A stretch of 64,000 nt of DNA from Candidatus Fukatsuia endosymbiont of Tuberolachnus salignus (GTDB taxonomy: Bacteria; Pseudomonadota; Gammaproteobacteria; Enterobacterales; Enterobacteriaceae). The stretch lies in the NCBI RefSeq assembly GCF_964030845.1, contig NZ_OZ034983.1:558001-622000 (forward strand), given 5' to 3'. The notes under the pieces are model-generated. The model had not been told where the DNA came from and did no database searches. It worked only from the letters and a program-made list of their open reading frames with translations. Made by a program: the position numbers and the translations under genes. Of this stretch, positions 17,918 through 25,158 are shown piece by piece (the stretch's first letter is position 1; the number at the start of each line of letters is the position of its first letter).

Positions 17918-18044
17918 TATACCCTTCGCCTTTCAAGTTGCGGCGGCGTTGGCGGCTCGTACTCATCCCAGTCATGTACCACCTGTACACTCCTGGGATT
18001 CGATTGATTGCCGCCCTGCCGTAACTCGAAATTCATTCGGTATA
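17918..18044. repeat. R3 repeat, copy 1 (127 bp)
   Basis: It runs from TATACCCTTCGCCTTTCAAG to AATTCATTCGGTATA, with TA at the outer edges, and matches 43726-43852 at equal length. The ends resemble those of the resident IS630 element (TATACCC). It is inserted at or near the start of the coiled-coil gene. Confidence 0.8.
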
Positions 18045-18621
18045 GATAGCATTGGTGGCGTTTTATACGCAAGAATTTGTCGAAATACTTGAAACAGCCG
18101 GTTTGTCTGTAAAGTAGGCTAGGGCAATTTTTTCCGTTGTGTGTCAATCTCACGAAGTGGTAGACGTTACGACCAAGCGTGATCTGAATGATTTACATAA
18201 TGATATTGGCTTTCGGCTCGAAAAAATTGACTTACAGATAGCCGCAGTCCGTAAAGATATGGAGGCAGGTTTCAGAACTTGTTCCAAATCTTCTTGAGCG
18301 ACGCTCAGACGAGGAAAAAACGCGCGAAAAAGCGCAGTTTACAGAGAGTAAATGAGCATGTTGAGTGCGTTTTTGACGAATTACTTGACTAAAACACGGC
18401 GAGCACAAAAGATTTCGAACAGGTTCTCAGAAAAAACTGATGCTCAAATAATCAGCGTGCGCAGAGATATGGATGTACGTTTCGAGCAAGTAGATAAACG
18501 CTTTGAGCAGGCAGAAGAATCACTGACTGATTTCAAACAAGAAACGACAAAACGTTTTGATAAGCTTGAATCGGAATTCGATCGCGTACAATGTTCATCG
18601 TTGCCGCAGCGCTTACATTGA
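18045..18621 (+). pseudogene. DUF1640-like coiled-coil protein, broken by repeat insertion
   Basis: Reading on from R3: A-F-Y-T-Q-E-F-V-E-I-L-E-T-A-G-L, then an in-frame TAG (18114-18116) where Gln is expected, then V-T-T-K-R-D-L-N-D-L and R-L-E-K-I-D-L-Q-I-A-A-V-R-K-D-M. R2 (18275-18426) interrupts it. After R2 the same kind of heptad sequence resumes (V-R-R-D-M-D-V-R-F-E-Q-V-D-K-R-F). A further frameshift near 18590 precedes a hydrophobic tail F-I-V-A-A-A-L-T-L-M. The pattern fits small CCDC90/DUF1640-type membrane-anchored coiled-coil proteins. Nonfunctional; family call moderate. Confidence 0.6.
18275..18426. repeat. R2 repeat, copy 2 (152 bp, inverted)
   Basis: Inverse of 17509-17660 along its whole length with only a few differences. 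It is inserted inside the coiled-coil pseudogene. Confidence 0.8.
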
Positions 18622-18688
18622 TGTTCGATGTTCAAGGAACACCTTACCCGCTTGCTTGGCATGTAGTCCTGTCGCTGGAGTTACAAGA

Positions 18689-19930
18689 ATGACCTCTTTC
18701 ACTTTCTTTACCAACTGCCATTCTGCTGCTACTCGGTATCTCGGTATGCTGCCTTGTATGGCAGCATTTTTATTAGGGCTTGCATTGCCTACCTCCACTT
18801 TTTTAGTGAATTTTGCCCTTGTTCTAGCATTGATCTGCGTGTTGTTAAAATCTAATAGCCACCACATGAAAGTGTTAGCGCAACATCCGCTGATTTGGCT
18901 GCCTGCCATCATGTTTTTACTGCTAGCATTTTCTCTGCTAAGCCAGCAAAATCCATATGGCTCGGAAATGGTTAATAAGTATAAAAAATTATTATATGTC
19001 ATGCCGTTGGCACTGTTTTTCTTGCTTTCCCGTTCTTTAATCACCTATTTTATTAAAGGTTTTTTACTGGCTAATGTTGTCATACTGGTTGCTAGTTTAC
19101 TGATAGCTATTTTTCACCTTCCTTTAGGTAGTGGCTCTCCAAGCAATGCCACCGTTTTTAAGCTACACATTACGCAAAATTTTTTTATGGCCTTAGCTGC
19201 AGTTATCTGGTTAGCACAAGCTTTTACCCATCAGGGTATAAAACGTTGTGGTTATGCTCTTCTGGTATGTATAGCAATCTATAATGTGTTCTTTATGGTC
19301 GAGGGTCGAACGGGTTATGCCGCCTTGATAGTTGCTTTTATTATCTGGATGTTTTTGTCGTTATCCCCCCGTCAGAAGTTGGGGACAGCAATGGGTGCAC
19401 TCGTTTTAGGTTGTATTCTCGTGATGGTGCCTAATAACGCCAGTGATCGAGTGAAAATAGGTATAGAAGAGATCCAGAGATGTATGACAGCAACGGATAA
19501 AAATTCGAGTACTTCTTGTTATAGTTCCATGGGGCTGCGTACCGTATTTGCATTAAGATCTTTGCAGCTAATAAAGCAAGCTCCCCTATTTGGTCATGGT
19601 GCGGGAAGTTTTTTTTATTCTATCCCTGCAGAAGGCTACAGTGTTAATAACCCACATAATGAATACTTAATACAAACCGTTCAGTCAGGGTTAGTAGGGT
19701 TAGCTCTTTTTCTTGGCTGGATGCTATGTTTTTTTTGTGCCGCTTGGCAGCAAGCTACTATGGTCAGAAATCTTTTTATCGCATTATTCAGTAGTTACGT
19801 GGTAGGCCACTTTTTCAATTCATTTTTACTTGATTTTTCTGAAGGTCACTTATTTGTTGTCCTCACCGCTATCCTGGCCAGTTACAGCTTGCCCGCACAA
19901 GATATCAAAGAACAAGAAGATAACTTTTAG
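18689..19930 (+). CDS. waaL: O-antigen ligase family (WaaL/Wzy_C) membrane protein
   Basis: A 413-residue protein starting at ATG 18689 behind CTGGAG; the frame extends further upstream through pseudogene DNA, but that start has no support. It has about 11-12 hydrophobic segments and one larger hydrophilic loop (about 255-310). That loop and the next segment carry G-H-G-A-G-S-F and N-N-P-H-N-E-Y-L, the His-containing motif typical of the periplasmic loop in O-antigen ligases. In the family, WaaL transfers undecaprenyl-linked glycan to lipid A-core. Other Wzy_C proteins (polymerases, protein O-glycosyltransferases) have the same signature and no other LPS gene is adjacent, so ligase is likely but not certain. 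R2 and R1 fragments follow its stop directly. Confidence 0.75.
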   Translation: MTSFTFFTNCHSAATRYLGMLPCMAAFLLGLALPTSTFLVNFALVLALICVLLKSNSHHMKVLAQHPLIWLPAIMFLLLAFSLLSQQNPYGSEMVNKYKKLLYVMPLALFFLLSRSLITYFIKGFLLANVVILVASLLIAIFHLPLGSGSPSNATVFKLHITQNFFMALAAVIWLAQAFTHQGIKRCGYALLVCIAIYNVFFMVEGRTGYAALIVAFIIWMFLSLSPRQKLGTAMGALVLGCILVMVPNNASDRVKIGIEEIQRCMTATDKNSSTSCYSSMGLRTVFALRSLQLIKQAPLFGHGAGSFFYSIPAEGYSVNNPHNEYLIQTVQSGLVGLALFLGWMLCFFCAAWQQATMVRNLFIALFSSYVVGHFFNSFLLDFSEGHLFVVLTAILASYSLPAQDIKEQEDNF

Positions 19931-19931
19931 C

Positions 19932-20079
19932 GCCTGCTCTAAATCTTTTTCACTGTGCTCAAAAGAGGAAAAAATGGGCGAAAAAGCGCGGTTTACCCTT
20001 TGCATACAACAAAAGGAAGTTAATGAGCATTTTGAGCGCGTTTTTGATGAATGATTTGACCAAAACACGGCGAGTACTA
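19932..20079. repeat. R2 repeat, copy 3
   Basis: It runs from CTGCTCTAAATCTTTTTCAC through AAAGAGGAAAAAATGGGCGA to CAAAACACGGCGAGTAC, matching the inner part of the R2 family, with a truncated right end fused to an R1 half at 20080. Confidence 0.7.
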
Positions 20080-20484
20080 TGGTTTTGCAAAAAGTCTATT
20101 ATGGCGTTTGGTTTCAGCAATAAATTTTTCAGTCAGTGGGTTAAGCTGTGCGCATTTTTTTGCGTGTGTTGTATTGTCTTGGAGCAATGCTTGATAACGC
20201 GCTTGACTCGTGTCAGTAAGTTTCTGATACTCGACTACTTGCGTATCCCAATGGCGTCGCTGTGCTAGATGTAATGCTGTTTGTATCAATATTGTATCGT
20301 CAGGAATATCCAGGCGATTACAATTCTTTTTTATGTAGATCCCGCTAGCGATTAATGCCGAAAGCTGGTTAATTTGTATTTGAGGATTGAGAGAAGGTAT
20401 CTTTGTTTTTATCGGATATTGGCAGCTAACAAGCAGCAATAATATACTGATAGTGAAGGATGCTTTGCATAGAAAACAATTCAT
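20077..20484 (-). CDS. PulS/OutS (YacC)-family lipoprotein, type II secretion pilotin-like
   Basis: 135 residues with a lipoprotein signal (hydrophobic stretch and lipobox L-V-S-C at about residue 21). The mature part matches the pilotin family: L-S-A-L-I-A-S-G-I-Y-I-K-K-N-C-N-R-L-D-I-P-D near 43 and a second Cys in A-K-K-C-A-Q near 109; such proteins hold a disulphide. Pilotins carry the outer-membrane secretin GspD; YacC in E. coli is an orphan relative. No gsp genes are in this window. The last residues (R-L-F-A-K-P) are encoded by an R1 end and the stop lies in the adjoining R2, so the native C-terminus is replaced. Confidence 0.7.
   Translation of the reverse strand: MNCFLCKASFTISILLLLVSCQYPIKTKIPSLNPQIQINQLSALIASGIYIKKNCNRLDIPDDTILIQTALHLAQRRHWDTQVVEYQKLTDTSQARYQALLQDNTTHAKKCAQLNPLTEKFIAETKRHNRLFAKP
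20080..20098. repeat. R1 partial (right end) in 3' end of the PulS-like gene
   Basis: TGGTTTTGCAAAAAGTCTA is an R1 terminus fused to an R2 copy; it encodes the end of the preceding lipoprotein on the minus strand. Confidence 0.65.
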
Positions 20485-20625
20485 GTTCTAGCGCCCAAGT
20501 AAAGTGAGAAAAAGTATTGTATGTCAAGATAAATTTACATAAAACTACAAAATCTAAGGGTTATGTCATGCCTATTATTTAACATCAGTTATCTAATTAG
20601 TTAAGCTGACTCATTTATAAATCAG

Positions 20626-20660
20626 ACTTCTTGCATAGCCTACTGCGCGTGGTGCTAAAT
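20626..20660. repeat. R1 partial (left end) upstream of yfeA
   Basis: CAGACTTCTTGCATAGCC followed by TACTGCGCGTGGTGC matches the left part of R1. It lies about 30 bp before the yfeA start and so within or next to its promoter. I see no clear Fur or MntR box in 20490-20690. Confidence 0.6.
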
Positions 20661-20690
20661 TATTTTTATTTGAAACAAGGCAGTATTACC

Positions 20691-21629
20691 ATGTTAATTC
20701 ATTACAGAAAACCCTATCTGCCTATTATCCGACAGACTTTTTTTTATGGTTTTACTTCATTAATTTTATTGTTGTTCTTCTTGCTCACGACTCGTGTCGC
20801 CAATGCCGAAAATAAATTTAAAGTCATCACTACCTTCACTATTATTCAAGATATGGCACAGAATGTTGCTGGTGATGCAGCTGTCGTAGAATCTATTACC
20901 AAGCCCGGGGCTGAAATTCACGGTTATCAGCCGACACCTCGTGATATCGTTAAAGCTCAATCCGCCGATTTAATTTTATGGAATGGCATGAAACTGGAGC
21001 GTTGGTTTGAACCCTTTTTCGAGAATATTAAACAGGTTCCTTCCGCTGTTGTTACCGCAGGTATTGATCCTTTGCCGATCCGTGAAGGTTCTTATCGAGA
21101 GAACCCTAATCCTCACGCCTGGATGTCAGCATCCAATGCACTGATTTATATTGAAAATATCCGTAAAGCGCTGGTGGAACATGATCCCACTCATGCTGAG
21201 ACCTATAATCGTAATGCTAAAATTTATGCCACTAAGATTGCTGCATTAGATGCTCCATTACGTGCGCGTTTATCACGTATCCCCGAGGAACAACGCTGGT
21301 TAGTCACCAGTGAAGGTGCTTTTAGTTATTTGGCAAAAGATTACAAGTTTGAAGAAATTTATTTATGGCCAATTAACGCTGAAGAGCAAGGTACGCCGCA
21401 ACAAGTGCGTAAGGTTATCGATGCTGTTCGTGCTCATAACATTCCAGTGGTATTTAGCGAAAGCACTATTTCTGATAAACCGGCAAAACAGGTCAGTAAA
21501 GAAACTGGGGCGCAGTATGGTGGTGTGTTATATGTTGATTCACTCTCAAATGAGAAAGGCGTAGTACCCACTTATATTGATTTGCTTAATACCACTGTTG
21601 AGACTATTGCAAAAGGATTTGGTCAATGA
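20691..21629 (+). CDS. yfeA: Periplasmic Fe/Mn-binding protein of the Yfe/Sit ABC transporter
   Basis: 312 residues from ATG 20691, with a signal peptide ending at V-A-N-A. It is a cluster-9 solute-binding protein; the four metal ligands of YfeA/PsaA-type proteins are in place: His in E-I-H-G-Y-Q-P, His in N-P-H-A-W-M-S, Glu in T-S-E-G-A-F-S-Y and Asp in Y-V-D-S-L-S. It captures manganese or ferrous iron and delivers it to YfeBCD. First gene of yfeABCD, overlapping yfeB by 4 bases. An R1 fragment lies in its upstream region, possibly affecting Fur/Mn control. Confidence 0.94.
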   Translation: MLIHYRKPYLPIIRQTFFYGFTSLILLLFFLLTTRVANAENKFKVITTFTIIQDMAQNVAGDAAVVESITKPGAEIHGYQPTPRDIVKAQSADLILWNGMKLERWFEPFFENIKQVPSAVVTAGIDPLPIREGSYRENPNPHAWMSASNALIYIENIRKALVEHDPTHAETYNRNAKIYATKIAALDAPLRARLSRIPEEQRWLVTSEGAFSYLAKDYKFEEIYLWPINAEEQGTPQQVRKVIDAVRAHNIPVVFSESTISDKPAKQVSKETGAQYGGVLYVDSLSNEKGVVPTYIDLLNTTVETIAKGFGQ

Positions 21630-22516
21630 GTAATGAAGCATTTATCCGTCCTAAGTTAGTGGTTGACGATGTTTCTGTCACTTATAACAACGGACATACC
21701 GCTATCCATAATGCTAGTTTTACCTTAAATGGCGGCACCATTTGTGCTTTGGTGGGGGTAAACGGTAGTGGTAAATCGACACTATTTAAAAGTATTATGG
21801 GGCTCGTCAGGCCAACTACCGGTATGGTGACGCTTAATAATAGGCCGATAAGGGAAGCACTGAAACACAATACCATTGCTTACGTCCCGCAAACTGAAGA
21901 AGTTGACTGGAACTTTCCTGTACTGATCGAAGATGTCGTGATGATGGGACGCTACGGTAAAATGAATTTTTTGCGTATTCCTAATTCTCGTGATCATGCC
22001 ATTGTCGCTCAGGCGATTGAACGAGTCGATTTATCGGCGTTGCGTTGTCGCCAAATTGGTGAGCTTTCCGGAGGACAGAAAAAAAGGGTATTTCTGGCGC
22101 GCGCCTTGGCACAGCAGGGATCCGTATTATTACTCGACGAGCCTTTTACCGGAGTCGATGTCAAAACAGAAAATGCCATTATTGATTTACTGCGCACTTT
22201 ACGTGATGAAGGACATCTAATTTTGGTTTCCACTCATAATTTAGGCAGCGTCCCAGAATTTTGTGATCATGTGATTTTAATTAATCAGAGAGTATTGGCC
22301 GCCGGATCTACGGGAACCACTTTCACACAAAAAAATCTGGAGATGACCTTTGGGGGTGTGCTGCGTCATATCAATCTTTCTGGTTCTGCACTACATGATG
22401 ATAATGACGCGCGTTCTATCACCGTGATCACTGATGATGAACGTCCCGCTGTGTTTTATGGTCATAGCAAAAATGATCCGCCAACCCAGAGCCAGAAAAA
22501 GAGGGATCACACCTAA
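21626..22516 (+). CDS. yfeB: ATP-binding protein of the Yfe/Sit transporter
   Basis: 296 residues, an ABC-type ATPase with Walker A G-V-N-G-S-G-K-S-T (about 43-51), signature L-S-G-G-Q-K-K-R, Walker B V-L-L-L-D-E-P and switch His (S-T-H-N-L). It powers metal uptake through the YfeC/YfeD permeases on the inner membrane. It starts inside the last codons of yfeA (ATGA overlap) and its stop overlaps the yfeC start, so translation is coupled. Confidence 0.95.
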   Translation: MSNEAFIRPKLVVDDVSVTYNNGHTAIHNASFTLNGGTICALVGVNGSGKSTLFKSIMGLVRPTTGMVTLNNRPIREALKHNTIAYVPQTEEVDWNFPVLIEDVVMMGRYGKMNFLRIPNSRDHAIVAQAIERVDLSALRCRQIGELSGGQKKRVFLARALAQQGSVLLLDEPFTGVDVKTENAIIDLLRTLRDEGHLILVSTHNLGSVPEFCDHVILINQRVLAAGSTGTTFTQKNLEMTFGGVLRHINLSGSALHDDNDARSITVITDDERPAVFYGHSKNDPPTQSQKKRDHT

Positions 22517-23246
22517 TGTTGGAACTCTTATTACAACCTTTTAATTACAATTACATGGTTAAAGCCATCTGGGTCAGCATGATTGTGGGGGGCGTGTGTG
22601 CCTTTCTCTCTGCTTACTTGATGCTCAAAGGCTGGTCGTTGATGGGTGACGCGCTTTCCCACTCGGTGGTACCTGGCGTAGCGGGTGCTTATGTTCGTTG
22701 TTGATCGTTTCTCTTAATCCCACTTCAGTCAATGTTCAATCCATTATTTTGGGCAACATTTTGGGCATTGCTGATGCAGACGTGCTACAAGTTGAAATCA
22801 TTACTTTGGTTTCTTTTATTATCCTATGCCTAAAATGGAAAGATCTGTTAGTCGTATTTTTTGATGAAAATCATGCGTTGTCACTGGGTTTATCCCCATT
22901 ACGTTTGAAACTGTTATTTTTTACATTGCTAAGCGCCTGTACAGTGGCTGCTTTGCAAACGGTTGGTGCGATACTCGTTATTGCAATGGTGGTGACTCCG
23001 GGTGCGACAGCTTATTTGCTGACTGATCGTTTTAGTCGCTTGCTGATCATTGCCATCATCATTGGGGCGTTTACCAGTGCATTCGGTGCCTATCTAAGTT
23101 TTTATCTTGATGGTGCAACAGGTGGTGTCATAGTGACATTGCAAACATTGCTATTCTTACTGGCTTTTTTCTTTGCCCCTAAACATGGGTTATTGTCAAA
23201 GCGTTATTGCACAAAGCAACCTTTTATTACTCAAGGAGATAGCTAA
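22516..23246 (+). pseudogene. yfeC: Yfe/Sit transporter permease with internal deletion
   Basis: The N-terminus is normal to V-P-G-V-A-G-A-Y (residue about 59). Then the frame changes and jumps to L-L-I-V-S-L-N-P-T-S, the sequence that in intact YfeC follows about 45-50 residues later. The deleted part covers roughly two membrane segments, and the remaining junction (22690-22705) is out of frame. The rest is open to 23246 and overlaps yfeD. The transporter has lost one of two permease partners; YfeD might pair with itself, but normal function is doubtful. Confidence 0.85.
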
Positions 23247-24055
23247 TGCATACCCTGCTTGGTTTTATTAGTGAGCCGCTTTCCTACCCTTTTATGCAAC
23301 GGGCAATGCTGACAGCTATCGTTACTGGCGTGGTTTGTGCGGTACTTTCTTGCTATTTAGTGCTCAAAGGCTGGTCATTAATGGGCGATGCTATTTCTCA
23401 TGCGGTATTACCTGGTATCGTGTTGGCGTTTCTACTCGGTATTCCACTGGCTATCGGTGCTTTTTTCTCTGGTATTTTCTGTGCTGTGGCAACAGGTTAT
23501 TTAAAGGACAATAGCCGAGTCAAGGAAGATACCGTGATGGGGATTGTGTTCTCTGGCATGTTTGCTTTGGGTATTGTACTGTTTTCACAAATCGATACCG
23601 ATCAACACCTCAGCCATATTTTATTTGGCAACATATTAGGGATTACTCTCACTGAATTCAAGCAAACACTGTGGATCGCTTGTTTTACTTTTTTACTCGT
23701 GTTGTTGAAGCGTAAAGACTTTATGGTGTATTGCTTTGATCCCAACTATGCAAAGGTAATAGGATTACCCGTTAAACTGCTTCATTATGGTCTATTGTGT
23801 TTGTTAGCGTTAACGATTGTTGCTTCATTGCAAGCCGTCGGCGTGATATTGGTGATAGCCATGTTAATTGCACCCGGTATTATTGCTTTTATGCTTTGCC
23901 ACAGTTTCGATAAAATGTTGATGATCGCGATATTGGTTTCAGTAACCTCCTGTGTGTTGGGGACGTTGATCAGTTTTTATATCGATGGTGCAACCGGCCC
24001 TTGTATTATTATCGTGCAAGCACTGTTTTTTGTCATCGCGCTAATTATCAGCTAA
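23246..24055 (+). CDS. yfeD: Permease of the Yfe/Sit transporter
   Basis: 269 residues with 8-9 membrane segments, ABC-3 family (L-K-G-W-S-L-M-G-D-A-I-S-H near 38; F-Y-I-D-G-A-T-G-P near 247). It is paralogous to yfeC and complete. It begins at the last base of the yfeC frame. Its end overlaps the end of the convergent decarboxylase-like gene by 4 bases. Confidence 0.93.
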   Translation: MHTLLGFISEPLSYPFMQRAMLTAIVTGVVCAVLSCYLVLKGWSLMGDAISHAVLPGIVLAFLLGIPLAIGAFFSGIFCAVATGYLKDNSRVKEDTVMGIVFSGMFALGIVLFSQIDTDQHLSHILFGNILGITLTEFKQTLWIACFTFLLVLLKRKDFMVYCFDPNYAKVIGLPVKLLHYGLLCLLALTIVASLQAVGVILVIAMLIAPGIIAFMLCHSFDKMLMIAILVSVTSCVLGTLISFYIDGATGPCIIIVQALFFVIALIIS

Positions 24056-24630
24056 TTAATTACACTAGCCGATGTAATATGTTGTTGTTTATTGTGATTT
24101 ACCGAGAAAATATTTTTTTTAATCAACAGAGCTACAGGTCTACATTCATTATGAGCAATGCTTAATAATGATGCCACTTTTTTTTCACAGTCATCGCCAT
24201 ATTCATCCAGTATTTGATAGGGGATATGTAATTTTTTTAACAATGAGAGGCTCTCCAATGTAAGCTCCTTATCTTGAGAAGCATCAGTGGTATCATTTTT
24301 CTCAACATCATTGGATCCACTCTGCCAAGCCATAATGATTAATAACGGTATACCATAAACTTCTGGGGTGGCATGAGAACAAACCGGATTAATAATATTG
24401 CTCAGCCCTGAATTTTTCAGATAAACGGCCGGGATATCGCCTGTCGCTAGATAGCTACCAATTGCCATGCCTATCGCAGCTTTATCATTACAGGCAATCT
24501 GATGAATTATTTCACTAGAATAATTGTAAACAGCAAAACAAAACTCACTTAGTAACGGATTAGGAACACCGCTATAAAAATTCACATTGTGCTGTGCCAA
24601 TACACGTAAAAAACAATCAGCATTTATCAT
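24052..24630 (-). CDS. Phosphonopyruvate/sulfopyruvate decarboxylase-like protein, PYR domain only
   Basis: 192 residues matching the N-terminal (alpha, PYR) half of thiamine-diphosphate decarboxylases of the phosphonopyruvate type: N-F-Y-S-G-V-P-N-P-L-L near 15, Y-L-K-N-S-G-L-S-N near 72, E-V-Y-G-I-P-L-L-I-I near 92. Full Ppd is about 380 residues with a C-terminal PP domain; here there is none and no beta-subunit gene beside it. The catalytic Glu expected in the A-N-E-G-type motif reads C-N-D-K, an Asp. In phosphonate producers Ppd makes phosphonoacetaldehyde for 2-aminoethylphosphonate. Either this is a lone subunit with a distant partner or a decayed remnant. Upstream, 24631-25100 is AT-rich with no gene. 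Confidence 0.65.
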   Translation of the reverse strand: MINADCFLRVLAQHNVNFYSGVPNPLLSEFCFAVYNYSSEIIHQIACNDKAAIGMAIGSYLATGDIPAVYLKNSGLSNIINPVCSHATPEVYGIPLLIIMAWQSGSNDVEKNDTTDASQDKELTLESLSLLKKLHIPYQILDEYGDDCEKKVASLLSIAHNECRPVALLIKKNIFSVNHNKQQHITSASVIN

Positions 24631-25158
24631 GACATCTCCAGTTCAAAAAGATAGCAGATGATATTCTTTTTAAATTGTTAAATTAATAATTTTTTCAATG
24701 TGTTATTTGATTTTCTCCCCGATATCTATCCTAAAAAACTGTTATATGTTACATAAGATACAAGGTTAATCGAACGGTTACCCCATTTTATTAATGACCA
24801 AATCCAATTTAGTTTAAGATCAATAAAACTTAAATAGCAATGATTAAATTTGCTTATCAATAGAAAATCAGTCAGAAAGAGGTATACCGAAGGAGGATGA
24901 ATAATACAAAAGGGGAGTTTATCGCTATCGGAATAATGAGGAAAAACGAGCGATACAATATATCATTTTCTCTTTTTACTAATAGCGGTCTTATATAACA
25001 ATGAACACTGTGGCAGAGCTGCCTTTATTAATAAATATTTTTAATATCAATATATTAGTGTAAAATTTTACATTCAGTCTATACTGTCATAATGATATAA
25101 AGGCCCCGAAGAGCCTCTATTATAGAATTCCACTAACTACCGGGGTCGGCGAAAGTCA
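24631..25158. other. AT-rich gap between decarboxylase-like gene and putA
   Basis: No coding feature is supported. 25021-25075 faintly resembles the core of R5 (TTAATAAATATTTTTAATAT) but has no recognisable ends. The putA terminator lies at 25101-25116. Confidence 0.4.
25101..25116 (-). terminator. putA rho-independent terminator
   Basis: On the minus strand AGGCTC-TTCG-GGGCCT folds as a 6-bp stem (one G-T pair) closed by a stable UUCG loop, followed by TTATAT. It lies 43 bp past the putA stop. Confidence 0.65.

Larger units (their letters stand above)
17482..18044. other. Intergenic stretch with R2 and R3 repeats
   Basis: Between comM and the broken coiled-coil gene lie R2 (17509-17660) and R3 (17918-18044). 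The roughly 250 bases between them show no gene. Confidence 0.5.

Noticed and set aside
22698..23246. Second half of yfeC as an independent small permease
   Set aside because: It begins in the middle of the conserved YfeC sequence at a TTG without a ribosome site; treated as part of the pseudogene.
25021..25075. Possible third R5 copy
   Set aside because: Only the AT-rich core resembles R5; the TATAGCAGG ends are missing.
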